Assembly (NCBI RefSeq): GCF_025562755.1 | Contig: NZ_CP103300.1 | Span: forward strand, 6,264,501 to 6,328,500 | Reading direction: 5' to 3' | Length of the DNA stretch: 64,000 nt | Origin: Endozoicomonas euniceicola | Lineage (GTDB): Bacteria; Pseudomonadota; Gammaproteobacteria; Pseudomonadales; Endozoicomonadaceae | In this document: in pieces, positions 34,601 to 41,724 of the stretch | Numbering within the stretch: position 1 is the first letter of the stretch | Layout of the letters: every line of letters starts with the position of its first letter | Translations under genes and position numbers: made by a program | The notes under the pieces: model-generated | Databases searched by the model: none | What the model saw: only the letters and a program-made list of their open reading frames with translations | What the model was told of the DNA's origin: nothing

Positions 34601-35629
34601 AAGCGATGCTTTCAAAAGTGATAACACGCCCGGGGAAACCGGTTCGCTTTCCGTTGCTCCGGTATTTTGTTTATTCTGGCTGGCAAGGTGTTCAAGATCA
34701 GCTTCAATCAGCATAATTCTGTTGTCGAGAACCCTGGCCATATCGCCATTACCTGCGACTATGGCCAGTTGCATTTTTCTTCGAAGGATTTTTAAAAGTA
34801 GTCGCTTTATTTTCTGATTCTTACTGATCAGCTCACTCACCGAATCCTGCTCAGGATACACCACGTCATTGTGTATAACGATCAGTGGCTCAGGATCATA
34901 ATCAAAAGTGTTATAGCTACCGTCATCGCCGTCATCGCCATCACCACCACTTCCGGAAGCTAACCCCCCGCCTGTGACGATGCCTGAAACCTCATTTAAC
35001 GCCTCGGCATCCAATAAGGAGAGATAGCTTTGTATCTGGATACTGACAATTTTTTCATACAGCGAAACCAGGTTGAGCTGCCGGCCTGCTTCTTCCCGGA
35101 TAATAACAACCCGCATGGATGCATTACTGAGCGAAAAAGCGATGGCAGGTTGAGAATTCTTTTTTGCGAGACCCTGCCGGCTAATGAGGGCTTGCTGCAG
35201 CTTCCAGCCGAGCGAAACGGAAAAAGCGCTATCAGGAATCAACGCATTTTTAAAAGGCAACCCTGCAATTGACGGCGGTGGAAAGGGCGCTTCAGGCAGA
35301 GCAAGAGCATCATTGCTATGCCAAAGGCTGACTGGAAAAGTAATGGCTGCGCTATGGGTTTTCAAAAGGCTTTTTGCACAACCCTCCAGAAAATACTGCA
35401 GAGCTGATTTAGGAAAACCACTTTGGCTACCACCATCGGGTTTAAAACAAAACTGGCTACCGTCTGTTAAAAACGGGCTCTCAGGAAAAGTGGAAGGTTT
35501 ACTACTGATGGACTTACAGATAATTTCGTCGGTAGCTGCTACAGGCGGTGAGGCAACAAATAAAGAGGACGGAAGAGAAAAACCCAGAATTTGCAACGCA
35601 ACACATCGAAATAAACCTACTTTCTGCAC
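28670..35629 (-). CDS. Giant exported protein (~2319 residues) with a repeated-family N-terminal module
   Basis: One uninterrupted frame of nearly 7 kb. I chose the GTG at 35629 (GGAG five bases before); a GTG at 35635 adds two residues. A signal peptide (CVALQILGFSLPSSLFVASPPVAA) is followed by a Cys-containing domain and then an acidic Gly/Asp linker (GSGGDGDDGDDG, about 225-240). Next comes a module at about 242-317 that is clearly homologous to the ankyrin-like exported protein at 10668-11741. After a Ser/Thr/Gly-rich, basic-acidic disordered stretch (about 470-550) the protein is long, helical and highly charged, with coiled-coil-like segments. An ankyrin-like helical region lies near 2060-2180. 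There is no recognised enzyme motif. It is A+T richer than its neighbours and separates map from rpsB. Function unknown. Confidence 0.85.
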   Translation of the reverse strand: MQKVGLFRCVALQILGFSLPSSLFVASPPVAATDEIICKSISSKPSTFPESPFLTDGSQFCFKPDGGSQSGFPKSALQYFLEGCAKSLLKTHSAAITFPVSLWHSNDALALPEAPFPPPSIAGLPFKNALIPDSAFSVSLGWKLQQALISRQGLAKKNSQPAIAFSLSNASMRVVIIREEAGRQLNLVSLYEKIVSIQIQSYLSLLDAEALNEVSGIVTGGGLASGSGGDGDDGDDGSYNTFDYDPEPLIVIHNDVVYPEQDSVSELISKNQKIKRLLLKILRRKMQLAIVAGNGDMARVLDNRIMLIEADLEHLASQNKQNTGATESEPVSPGVLSLLKASLATYSSELQGYDDDSLREALAQYTGSIDNQDIAIFTNGLPSQEKLLYLLWLDTPPGMVYHELKKRLGRQLWLWAGKYDDEDAKTSIDTLVFSLKALVQQYRESIASLPGQYSGRQVACGGESSQRSSTPIPTGGKGTGTGTVKRTSTDRRMDEEGGNDNEDSRRKMPRGEEGPSVDSGSIENSNRQITTLPGYVTGNLPLTSLDDGRIFMHTMTRRDLKQMKEKEIVVDKLIAYLKGSLGMSQTQLLTALIPALEFTPYLRKLSSDEEKDALDDPWKLQQYLIKALLTKMQHAFSLFSLQRSVGALIETNSRLIGYSYADRIHIADIEITKDQLGDETFREIKSRMISKKGSKNQTEKIKNIINDLVQRKKRSLQYWNSIYYQIISIQNPEVKNQIQTFTNRDDQHHGLLPYNEQQCEQLKAMIARQRLVVHPAFTVMKPLFFWLSQHHLGKQKLTSEKLGWLRSYFQKILYTSISLEDETLERLPVSKDPLADAEGASGIAGAIKSAVESARSEELASAVELFSKLLCDLTPSVTLKDRLAIVYTAMKFRNQELLKGLLVTSSMGEDVFLSMYKPLLILVYGLDPDADSKKKELIEKSLNCLLKTLLVRMAQCTSLIDKDGRISVDPTVLTKASALIAHHNATIRNALSDLQEEQEYMDYDDDGFVQNNKQISDDDYLALSEVAGAEVTCDRQQLILPEGKHLRNYIALQQRDAIPKREIRAERDGNRLVHDVLHVPQAKKLDLSIKAFEIPISYLFSAKNGIFIQHPEVVADFTRAVGEVASSVPASSETMEIIKSLLALSRTLRKTAGKAQSLLIAIESDCHDEILKKILGIVASTIEKIPDKHSKRQLLQYTACLLFFKTPHGAELNSLIKFLYTINSRAKELVYDNDGYGRFSNSETSKLKLMLAKLFNQKLVQPDGMQGEQIKKALITMLTSCYDINNVMNQLLESICPEGIATEDYKAMLEQQIAEFTGIFQGITEIDELTREVDIMDSNTEVVSENKMIEELKALIYDAAVLTDKFLTKAASSSSSPIAQNSISWGSANQASDFEKSVGVCLSHQLRDTLNDIGIFINGIDLENHLTEDDIADINNKIEKLATYLEQPTSEQTYLRDGHDRVAVTRDIIGLGGQLRKLQLKHANYCIRNPIATINQKCESARNDLMNLEKAGPLPTPEELQSTIDRLTVQGSDELTCDERTALASVQALRRSRSDRKNLLKAFEHKDFHQFKRTPEAVSEQISELSERYSEHDRRRHLELTYLEIQMNGLRRDPLIRNFSDEKDRKISEFMRKHQKTMSFLSKRQRECENHLVTGMPDAGGASSLSAVLGDMQLTHECQKLGITAAPASIREKQQLLGLATTVMPEMDQESSDSLFHMIGLRSTKIKKRKAVTDKWDENLTLIKEAKDEIMLKQQSKKEELCSKQKKAQQLNDYLTRSYDTKRNDFLRYSERLNKLLGDRKHAIIRIGNLDYPYVDAILAYQVYGNKENHFSTGVYFHSVTLEQQDASRWLSHFADVKKYEKNSLKTDKEWVDLAYRCKSERINPELLAEILQLIELERFLNLDDLEDRAATVSDQIKLLLQTQSDNLKRIDQKVREIEASFKKELDTQRQNTRDAQVALFHKAFEHGQGLSSRRMAQRYLCESFRRQQLQQTSTAGDVREKIVQQYKDFSEQERTGKSHEKLRQQYESLKENGHEYYIDRMPIEYPFRWDEDDPRMSWHSLIFNIINVKGAYPLLNHLFKKRVISPHELLIREKGQTVSSSALILAAAIGRYNSCQALLEALGEFESYFIELAHNLLTSSPSPDQRNLFHHVANLAKPDLIESMLKALNDISQKQDYDTDYPDDSLQNIVALDKAFILKELLSQRDYENRLPGDILLFRIGERIKNWPEGEMQKLYAFCNDFLINHMKQMWRVTAETLDVSQLHTMFECFIKGLGNVDELSPEGREQAGYFVRSLLRIIRVHGPKGVQDALLNEMASF

Positions 35630-35881
35630 GGTCACTCCACAAATGTGTTGATTTTTTTAAGGATTGCGCTTGTTTTTGTCGGGACTAGATTCAAGTCCAT
35701 GCTGGCTGGTTTGTCCAATTTTTTCAGCGTCGCGTAACGGATGCTGTGAAATCCAGACCAATGGGCGAAAAGCCTTCTTAATACATGAATATCCGGGACA
35801 ATTTCTGATAGAATCGCCCTATAACTTGTTATTATTGCTAACCAATCATCCGACCCAACGGCTGACAACCAGTCTATTGCT

Positions 35882-36673
35882 ATGAACGTAATTATCAAAA
35901 CCCCTGAAGATATCCAAGGCATGCGTGTTGCCGGACGCCTGGCAGCGGAAGTGCTGGAAATGATCACCCCGCACGTAAAAGCGGGTATCACAACCGAAGA
36001 ACTGGACCGCCTGTGTCACGACCACATCGTCAATGAGCAGAAAGCCATTCCCGCTCCCCTGAACTATGGTGCAGCCCCGGGCCGTCCGGGCTTTCCAAAG
36101 TCTATTTGTACATCCATCAACCATGTGGTGTGTCACGGCATTCCCGGTGAGAAAAAACTGAAGAAAGGCGACATTCTGAACATAGACGTCACGGTCATCA
36201 AAGACGGCTACCATGGCGACACCAGCAAGATGTTCATTGTTGGCGAAACCCAGCCTTTTAATGAACGTCTGATTCAGGTTACCCAGGAGTGTCTTTATAA
36301 GGCTATTGGACAGGTGCGTCCGGGCATACGCCTGAGTGACATAGGCCGTATTATTCAGGAGCACGCCCATGCCAACCACTTTACTGTGGTAGAAGAATAT
36401 TGCGGTCACGGTATTGGCCGAGGTTTCCATGAAGACCCGCAAGTACTTCATTACAACGGCTACAACGAAAAGAATGACTGCATTCTGCGCGAAGGCATGA
36501 CTTTCACCATCGAACCAATGATTAACGCTGGTAAGAAAAATACCAAACTGCTGGGTGATGGCTGGACAGCAGTGACCAAAGACCGCCGCCCCTCTGCCCA
36601 GTGGGAACATACCCTGCTGGTCACTGCCGACGGCGTTGAAGTACTGACAAAACGGTCAGAAGAAAGTTTCTAA
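35882..36673 (+). CDS. map: Methionine aminopeptidase, type I
   Basis: MAP removes the initiator methionine from nascent proteins. The 263-residue pita-bread-fold protein shows all the expected ligands by family alignment: Asp102 (NIDVTV), Asp113 (HGDTS), His176 (YCGHGIG), Glu211 (TIEPM) and Glu242 (QWEHT), with substrate-contacting His85 (VCHGIP). The ATG at 35882 gives the normal N-terminus. It is divergent from the giant gene, with 250 bases between, which must hold both promoters. Downstream lies glnD, as in E. coli. Confidence 0.98.
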   Translation: MNVIIKTPEDIQGMRVAGRLAAEVLEMITPHVKAGITTEELDRLCHDHIVNEQKAIPAPLNYGAAPGRPGFPKSICTSINHVVCHGIPGEKKLKKGDILNIDVTVIKDGYHGDTSKMFIVGETQPFNERLIQVTQECLYKAIGQVRPGIRLSDIGRIIQEHAHANHFTVVEEYCGHGIGRGFHEDPQVLHYNGYNEKNDCILREGMTFTIEPMINAGKKNTKLLGDGWTAVTKDRRPSAQWEHTLLVTADGVEVLTKRSEESF

Positions 36674-36684
36674 ACACCAGTAAG

Positions 36685-36706
36685 GAGCCTGATCACTAGC
36701 AGGCTC
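36685..36706 (+). terminator. Terminator-like hairpin after map
   Basis: GAGCCTG (36685-36691) pairs perfectly with CAGGCTC (36700-36706) across an 8-base loop, 12 bases after the map stop, followed by TATTAC. The weak tail suggests partial termination before glnD. Confidence 0.4.
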
Positions 36707-36739
36707 TATTACAACCCCGACCAGCCAACAGGTGTTAAT

Positions 36740-39457
36740 ATGACAACAACCAGCCTGCGGGTTCCCCAGCCCCTGAAAACTGAGCTGTTCAATCGCAGCC
36801 AGTTTCGTGCCGACATCACGCTTTCCAGCAGCGCCATCCCCGCCTATAAAAAAGCCATCAGGACTGCCCGTGAGCGGCTGGACCAATGGTTCAGGGAAGA
36901 GATGAATATTGAAACACTGGTGAGTGCCCAGACCTGGTTTATGGATGAAATCCTGACCATAGCCTGGGAACACCTGGACTGGACGAATGGCTGTGATATC
37001 GCCCTGCTGGCCGTCGGTGGATACGGACGGGGAGAGCTGCACCCTGGTTCTGACATCGACATTCTGCTGCTTCTGTCTGATAACACCTACAATGCCCATA
37101 GAGAAAATATTGAGCGCTTCCTCACCCTGCTGTGGGATATCGGCCTGAAAGTAGGCTCGAGCGTTCGCTCTGTTGATGAGTGCGCCCTGCAGGCGAAAAA
37201 TGACCTCACGATTATGACCAACCTGCTGGAAGCCCGACTGTTATCCGGCCCCGAAACACTGTCAGAAAGATTACAGGCGTACATAAGCCCTGAGCATATG
37301 TGGCCCAGCAAAGACTACCTGCAGGCAAAGTTTGAAGAACAGCGGGAACGGCACCGCAAATACGATGACTCAGAATATAAGCTGGAACCCAATATCAAAA
37401 GTTCCCCCGGAGGCATTCGTGACATTCATATGCTGGGCTGGATCGCCCTGCGTCATTTCGGTACGAATGATCCAAAAGAACTGGTGGATATTGGCTACCT
37501 CAGCGACAACGAATATCAACAACTGAAGCGTTGCAATGCCTCCCTATGGAAAATACGCTGGGGGCTACACTCTATCGCCGGTCGCTGTGAAGACCGCCTG
37601 CTGTTCGACCACCAGCGCACTCTGGCCAGCCTGTTTGGCTACCGGGACCATAACGGCTCACTGGCTGTCGAACAGTTTATGCAGGGTTACTTTCGTACCG
37701 TGCTGGTGGTTGGTCAACTGAAAGACCTGCTGCTGCAACATTTTGACGACGCCATCCTGAACGCTGGCCTACCCCAGGTGATCACCCCCATCAACGAGCG
37801 GTTTCAACGCCGTAACCAGTACATCGAAACCACCAGTCCGACGGTATTCAGCGAGCACCCTCCCGCCATACTGGAAATATTTGTCCTGATGACCAGAGAT
37901 GCCAGCATCCTTGGCCCCACAGCAGAAACCATTCGCCTGCTCAGGGAGCATCGGCATCAGGTAGACAACGAGTTTCGTAAAGACCCACGTTGCGCCAAAC
38001 AGTTTATCAAACTGCTACAGGCTCCCTATGCCCTCACTGCCAACCTTCGGCGCATGGCGAGATATGGCATTCTCGGACGCTATCTGCCCGAATTTGGCCG
38101 CATTATCGGGCAGATGCAGTTCGACCTGTTTCACACTTATACGGTTGACGCTCATACGTTGCTACTGGTCAAACACCTGCGCAGCTTCACCTACAAAGAA
38201 AATCAACAGCGCTACCCCGTTGCCTCTCAGCTGATCCGGGCCATCAAAAACCCTGAACTGCTCTACATTGCCGCCATTTACCATGATATTGGTAAAGGGC
38301 GTGGTGGCGACCATTCGCAACTGGGCGCTGTTGATGCCGAGCGGTTCTGTCGTCGTCATGGTTTGAAGCCCAACGACACACGTCTTGTGATCTGGCTGGT
38401 CCGGGAGCACCTGACACTCTCTGTCACGGCACAAAAACAGGATCTGTCCGATCCACAGGTCATTCAGGACTTTGCCCGAAAAGTGGGCTCTGTCAACTAC
38501 CTGAACTTTCTTTACCTGTTAACCGTTGCTGATATCAACGCCACCAACTCAGACCTCTGGAACGGCTGGCGCTCCTCGCTCCTGCAACAACTCTATCGTC
38601 GCACACGGCGTATGCTGGAAGGCGACATAAGTAGTCTGAGCGATGTACACGAGCGGGTTGCCGGTGTTAAGGAACGCACCCTGAAAAGACTGGCTGATAA
38701 AGCACTGGATCAGAAAGCCATCAATGAACTCTGGTCAACGCTGGGGATAGAGTACTTTACCCGGCACAGCTCCCGGGAAATTGCATGGCACACTGAAAAC
38801 ATCGTGGTACATGACAACAGCAAACCCCTGGTGATTGTTCAGGAGACGGATATTGACCAGCAGGATCTTGGCGGGTCACGGGTATTTATCTATACGCCAG
38901 ACCAGACCAACCTGTTCGCGGCAGCCGTTGCGGCGCTGGATCAGCTACACCTGAGCATTCAGGACGCTAAAATCATTACCTCATCGGATAACTACAGTAT
39001 GGACACTTTCACGGTACTGGAAGACGATGGACGCGCTATTGGACACAACCCAAAACGCATCCGGCAAATCAAACATCACCTGCAGTTAATTCTGGACAAT
39101 ACCGACAACTTCCCAGACCTGATCAGCCGCCGAACCCCCAGGAAACTGCGCCATTTTGCCCGCAAACCGGAAGTACTGATCAGTAACATCCCGGGTATCC
39201 GTCGTACCCTGCTGGAAATAACGGCCACCGATCGTCCCGGCCTGCTGGCCAGGATAGGCCGCACCTTCATGTCACTTAACCTGCAAGTGCATAATGCCAA
39301 AATTGCCACTTTCGGTGAGAAGGTTGAAGATCGCTTTTACATTACCGACAATCAGAAGCAACCCATCAATGATCCGGAATTTGCCAAAACCATTTGCAAG
39401 ACTCTGGAGGAAACCTTGCAGAGAGCTTCTCAGGTTGACCTTATCCGCTCTCGCTGA
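36740..39457 (+). CDS. glnD: Bifunctional [protein-PII] uridylyltransferase/removase
   Basis: GlnD senses glutamine and adds or removes UMP on PII proteins, so controlling glutamine synthetase and Ntr genes. The 905-residue protein has the nucleotidyltransferase motif GGYGRGELHPGSDIDIL, a central HD domain (YHDIGKGRGGDHS) for the removing activity, and two C-terminal ACT domains (VFIYTPDQTNLFAAAVAALD and LLEITATDRPGLLARIG). An AGGTG site precedes the ATG. Length and domain order are normal. Confidence 0.97.
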   Translation: MTTTSLRVPQPLKTELFNRSQFRADITLSSSAIPAYKKAIRTARERLDQWFREEMNIETLVSAQTWFMDEILTIAWEHLDWTNGCDIALLAVGGYGRGELHPGSDIDILLLLSDNTYNAHRENIERFLTLLWDIGLKVGSSVRSVDECALQAKNDLTIMTNLLEARLLSGPETLSERLQAYISPEHMWPSKDYLQAKFEEQRERHRKYDDSEYKLEPNIKSSPGGIRDIHMLGWIALRHFGTNDPKELVDIGYLSDNEYQQLKRCNASLWKIRWGLHSIAGRCEDRLLFDHQRTLASLFGYRDHNGSLAVEQFMQGYFRTVLVVGQLKDLLLQHFDDAILNAGLPQVITPINERFQRRNQYIETTSPTVFSEHPPAILEIFVLMTRDASILGPTAETIRLLREHRHQVDNEFRKDPRCAKQFIKLLQAPYALTANLRRMARYGILGRYLPEFGRIIGQMQFDLFHTYTVDAHTLLLVKHLRSFTYKENQQRYPVASQLIRAIKNPELLYIAAIYHDIGKGRGGDHSQLGAVDAERFCRRHGLKPNDTRLVIWLVREHLTLSVTAQKQDLSDPQVIQDFARKVGSVNYLNFLYLLTVADINATNSDLWNGWRSSLLQQLYRRTRRMLEGDISSLSDVHERVAGVKERTLKRLADKALDQKAINELWSTLGIEYFTRHSSREIAWHTENIVVHDNSKPLVIVQETDIDQQDLGGSRVFIYTPDQTNLFAAAVAALDQLHLSIQDAKIITSSDNYSMDTFTVLEDDGRAIGHNPKRIRQIKHHLQLILDNTDNFPDLISRRTPRKLRHFARKPEVLISNIPGIRRTLLEITATDRPGLLARIGRTFMSLNLQVHNAKIATFGEKVEDRFYITDNQKQPINDPEFAKTICKTLEETLQRASQVDLIRSR

Positions 39458-39473
39458 GTGTTAATAAAAGGTA

Positions 39474-40520
39474 CTACCAGTGTTGATTACCGGATGACTG
39501 ATACACAATACCGACAATGGCCACCAGCACAACAGCAGCAGCGGCAATAATCCCCCGGGAACACTCCACCAGCTGCTGAGACAGTGACGGGAGCAGAGTA
39601 ACATCAATCGACGGGGAGAAAGGCGTTCGGTTACTCAGCTGAGGCAAAGTGACGGAATACCTTACTGACCCCGATGTAACAGTGCTACGCCATTGAGACC
39701 TGCCATTGCTGCCGGACCCAGCGGTTTCCACACTGCCCAGTGGTTGAAGCCATCCGTTCCCAACCTGTACTGTATGCCTGTTCAACAGGCAGGGATGATA
39801 GCTCACTGTTTCATCAGGAGAGAACGTGGACAGATGCTCGCAAAAATTCCCTGTCAGAATACGCTCGAGGGTATTAACAACATCCGCTAACACACCTTCC
39901 TGCAGAGGATCAAAATATTGGGTTGAATCCTGCTGGATTGCGTAGTGCGCATTAAAGAAATGCTCACCCCAGAGCCAACTCATCGGATAACGGCTTCTTC
40001 TGGCCGAGTAGGGTAAATCGATTGAGATTGTCCGGTAAGCGTATGCAAACGACAGATTTAGCACAAAGTTCGCAGAGCTTCTGTCATTTCTATGAGCGCT
40101 GATGTGGTCACCATTTCCCGTAGTGGAACTGACAGTATCATCCGAATAATGGGTAATAGTGGAAGTACGCCCGAATGGAGTCAGTGTCAGCGTCAGCTCC
40201 TGAATATTGTGACTGCCAAGTAGCCGCTGTATTGCATGCAAATACCTCACAACCGCACAGTCGTCAGGGTCACAATGCCCCCGGATGTCGGGCCGGGACG
40301 CACCGCCCTGTCCCCTGTCCAGTGGGGCATTACTGGCATTGCCAGCAGGAATAACCAAAGCTGTAACACCATGATCATACCTTATTTGTACCGGCACATC
40401 GCCAATGCTCATCACCAATGGCTCTGCCAGCAGCAAAGCCGTAACGTAATCCACAGCCAGCAATAGATGAGAAAACGTTAAGCAAAGCGCCATCAAGAAA
40501 ATTTTTATTTTTCCAGACAT
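39474..40520 (-). CDS. Exported, probably membrane-anchored protein of unknown function
   Basis: This 348-residue protein has an N-terminal signal peptide (IKIFLMALCLTFSHLLLA) and a hydrophobic segment near the C-terminus (IIAAAAVVLVAIVGIVY, about 322-338), so it is probably anchored with a long periplasmic or external domain. The middle has a CDPDDC motif, beta-rich segments (ELTLTLTPFGRTSTITHY) and Ser/Thr/Gly-rich linkers. A GAGGA Shine-Dalgarno precedes the ATG. It is convergent with glnD with only 16 bases between, and has no recognised relatives from sequence reading alone. Confidence 0.7.
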   Translation of the reverse strand: MSGKIKIFLMALCLTFSHLLLAVDYVTALLLAEPLVMSIGDVPVQIRYDHGVTALVIPAGNASNAPLDRGQGGASRPDIRGHCDPDDCAVVRYLHAIQRLLGSHNIQELTLTLTPFGRTSTITHYSDDTVSSTTGNGDHISAHRNDRSSANFVLNLSFAYAYRTISIDLPYSARRSRYPMSWLWGEHFFNAHYAIQQDSTQYFDPLQEGVLADVVNTLERILTGNFCEHLSTFSPDETVSYHPCLLNRHTVQVGNGWLQPLGSVETAGSGSNGRSQWRSTVTSGSVRYSVTLPQLSNRTPFSPSIDVTLLPSLSQQLVECSRGIIAAAAVVLVAIVGIVYQSSGNQHW

Positions 40521-40865
40521 TCTTCATCCTCAGTAACATAATGAAATATAGAACTGAAAGGTAAGATTCAACCAGACTATTAAAGTTCCGGTCTCGCAGA
40601 AGAATAGAGCAGAAGCCGGGTGGTTCACGGCTTTATTTTCTTTCACTATGGCATTCATCTTATCTTCGCAACCCCGGACTAACCCACCGACAAAAGTCGC
40701 AAACGGTGGTATATTCTTGAATGTCTCTCCCCTAAAAACTGGTTACAGGCGTCTGTCATACTATACTTTTTTGCCAACTGACCCTGATGCGACGAAGAAG
40801 GATGACTGCATGCCTTCTTCAGACTAACCGGCATGGAAGCCCTGACCGGATTGAGGGCTACGCCC
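40521..40865. other. Divergent intergenic region, no gene seen
   Basis: These 345 bases separate the minus-strand exported protein from the deacylase. A TATACT at 40762-40767 could be a -10 element on the plus strand, but no good -35 is at the right distance. A short inverted repeat CATGCC/GGCATG lies near 40810-40835. No coding potential is supported. Confidence 0.4.
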
Positions 40866-41372
40866 ATGAGTATTGCCAACCGTGTTCACCGCTTTTTCGA
40901 GCAGGAACAAATCCCTTATGAAACCCTGCAACACACCAACAGCCACAGTTCAGTTCAGACCGCCATTGCTGCACGAATACCGCTGCACTCACTGGCTAAA
41001 GCTGTAATACTGAAAGACGATCTGAACGACTACCTGATGGCTGTCATTCCATCATCCAGTCGCCTGCAAATGCGCCAGGTGCGAAACTTTCTTGATCGTC
41101 CGGTAAAACTGGCCAGTGAATCCGATGCCCAGAAACCATTTTCAGACTGCCAGTTCGGTGCTATTCCACCCGTTGCACAGGCTTATGAAATGCCCATGAT
41201 CTGGGACGACAGACTTAGCCAGGTTTCCGACATCTACCTGGAGTCTGGTGACCATGAAACCCTGCTTCATATCGACCAGAAGGGCTTTCAGCAACTTATG
41301 CAGGACACTCCCCACAGCAACCTGTGCAGTCAGCCGAGGCACGACTCAAGACCTGACCCTTATGAATTGTGA
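40866..41372 (+). CDS. YbaK/EbsC-family aminoacyl-tRNA deacylase-like protein
   Basis: Proteins of this family hydrolyse mischarged aminoacyl-tRNAs in trans (YbaK, ProX, EbsC). The 168-residue product has the family layout, with an N-terminal helix (ANRVHRFFEQEQIPYETLQH), the conserved Lys in LAKAVILKDD, and a C-terminal active-site-like strand (GAIPPVAQAYEMPMIWDD). The ATG at 40866 follows GAGGG and is preferred over an upstream start 33 bases earlier. The C-terminal tail after about 150 is polar and probably disordered. The exact tRNA substrate cannot be told. Confidence 0.8.
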   Translation: MSIANRVHRFFEQEQIPYETLQHTNSHSSVQTAIAARIPLHSLAKAVILKDDLNDYLMAVIPSSSRLQMRQVRNFLDRPVKLASESDAQKPFSDCQFGAIPPVAQAYEMPMIWDDRLSQVSDIYLESGDHETLLHIDQKGFQQLMQDTPHSNLCSQPRHDSRPDPYEL

Positions 41373-41469
41373 ATTGTAATTCCAAATCTACAACCTGTAA
41401 TCGCCCGGGAAGCCAGTATCGCCCTGGCCGACAGCAACACTGTCGTGAATCACGGCCACGAGGCAATTT

Positions 41470-41495
41470 CTGGAAACAAGAGCTGGAAACAAGAG
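41470..41495 (+). repeat. Perfect 13-bp tandem duplication
   Basis: CTGGAAACAAGAG occurs twice in direct succession (41470-41482, 41483-41495) in the 352-base gap between the deacylase and brnQ. Apart from this I see no supported gene, terminator or promoter in the gap. Confidence 0.85.
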
Positions 41496-41724
41496 CCTGC
41501 AACTCGGGCAACAGACTCAATTAAGCAAATGTTCGGAACATTTCTTCTGCCTGTTAGTCCAATCTTTCAAGCCGTAGCGCTAATGTTGCTACCACTTTCA
41601 AAAATTGCGTCCATACTTGAGAGCTATCATGGAAGCTAAGCTATTAAGTGACACTTGGTTTAACCAGAAAATAAACCAACTCCTGATTAGCCCCTAAGAT
41701 GAACGCCTGACGACGGCAACTGCA

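Noticed and set aside
40679..40879. 66-codon minus-strand frame before the YbaK-like gene
   Set aside because: Overlaps the deacylase start, has no ribosome-binding site and no recognisable content.
41629..41697. Possible 23-codon leader peptide before brnQ (several Leu and Ile codons)
   Set aside because: Only a loose cluster of Leu/Ile codons, no adjacent attenuator hairpins and no terminator, so amino-acid attenuation is not supported.
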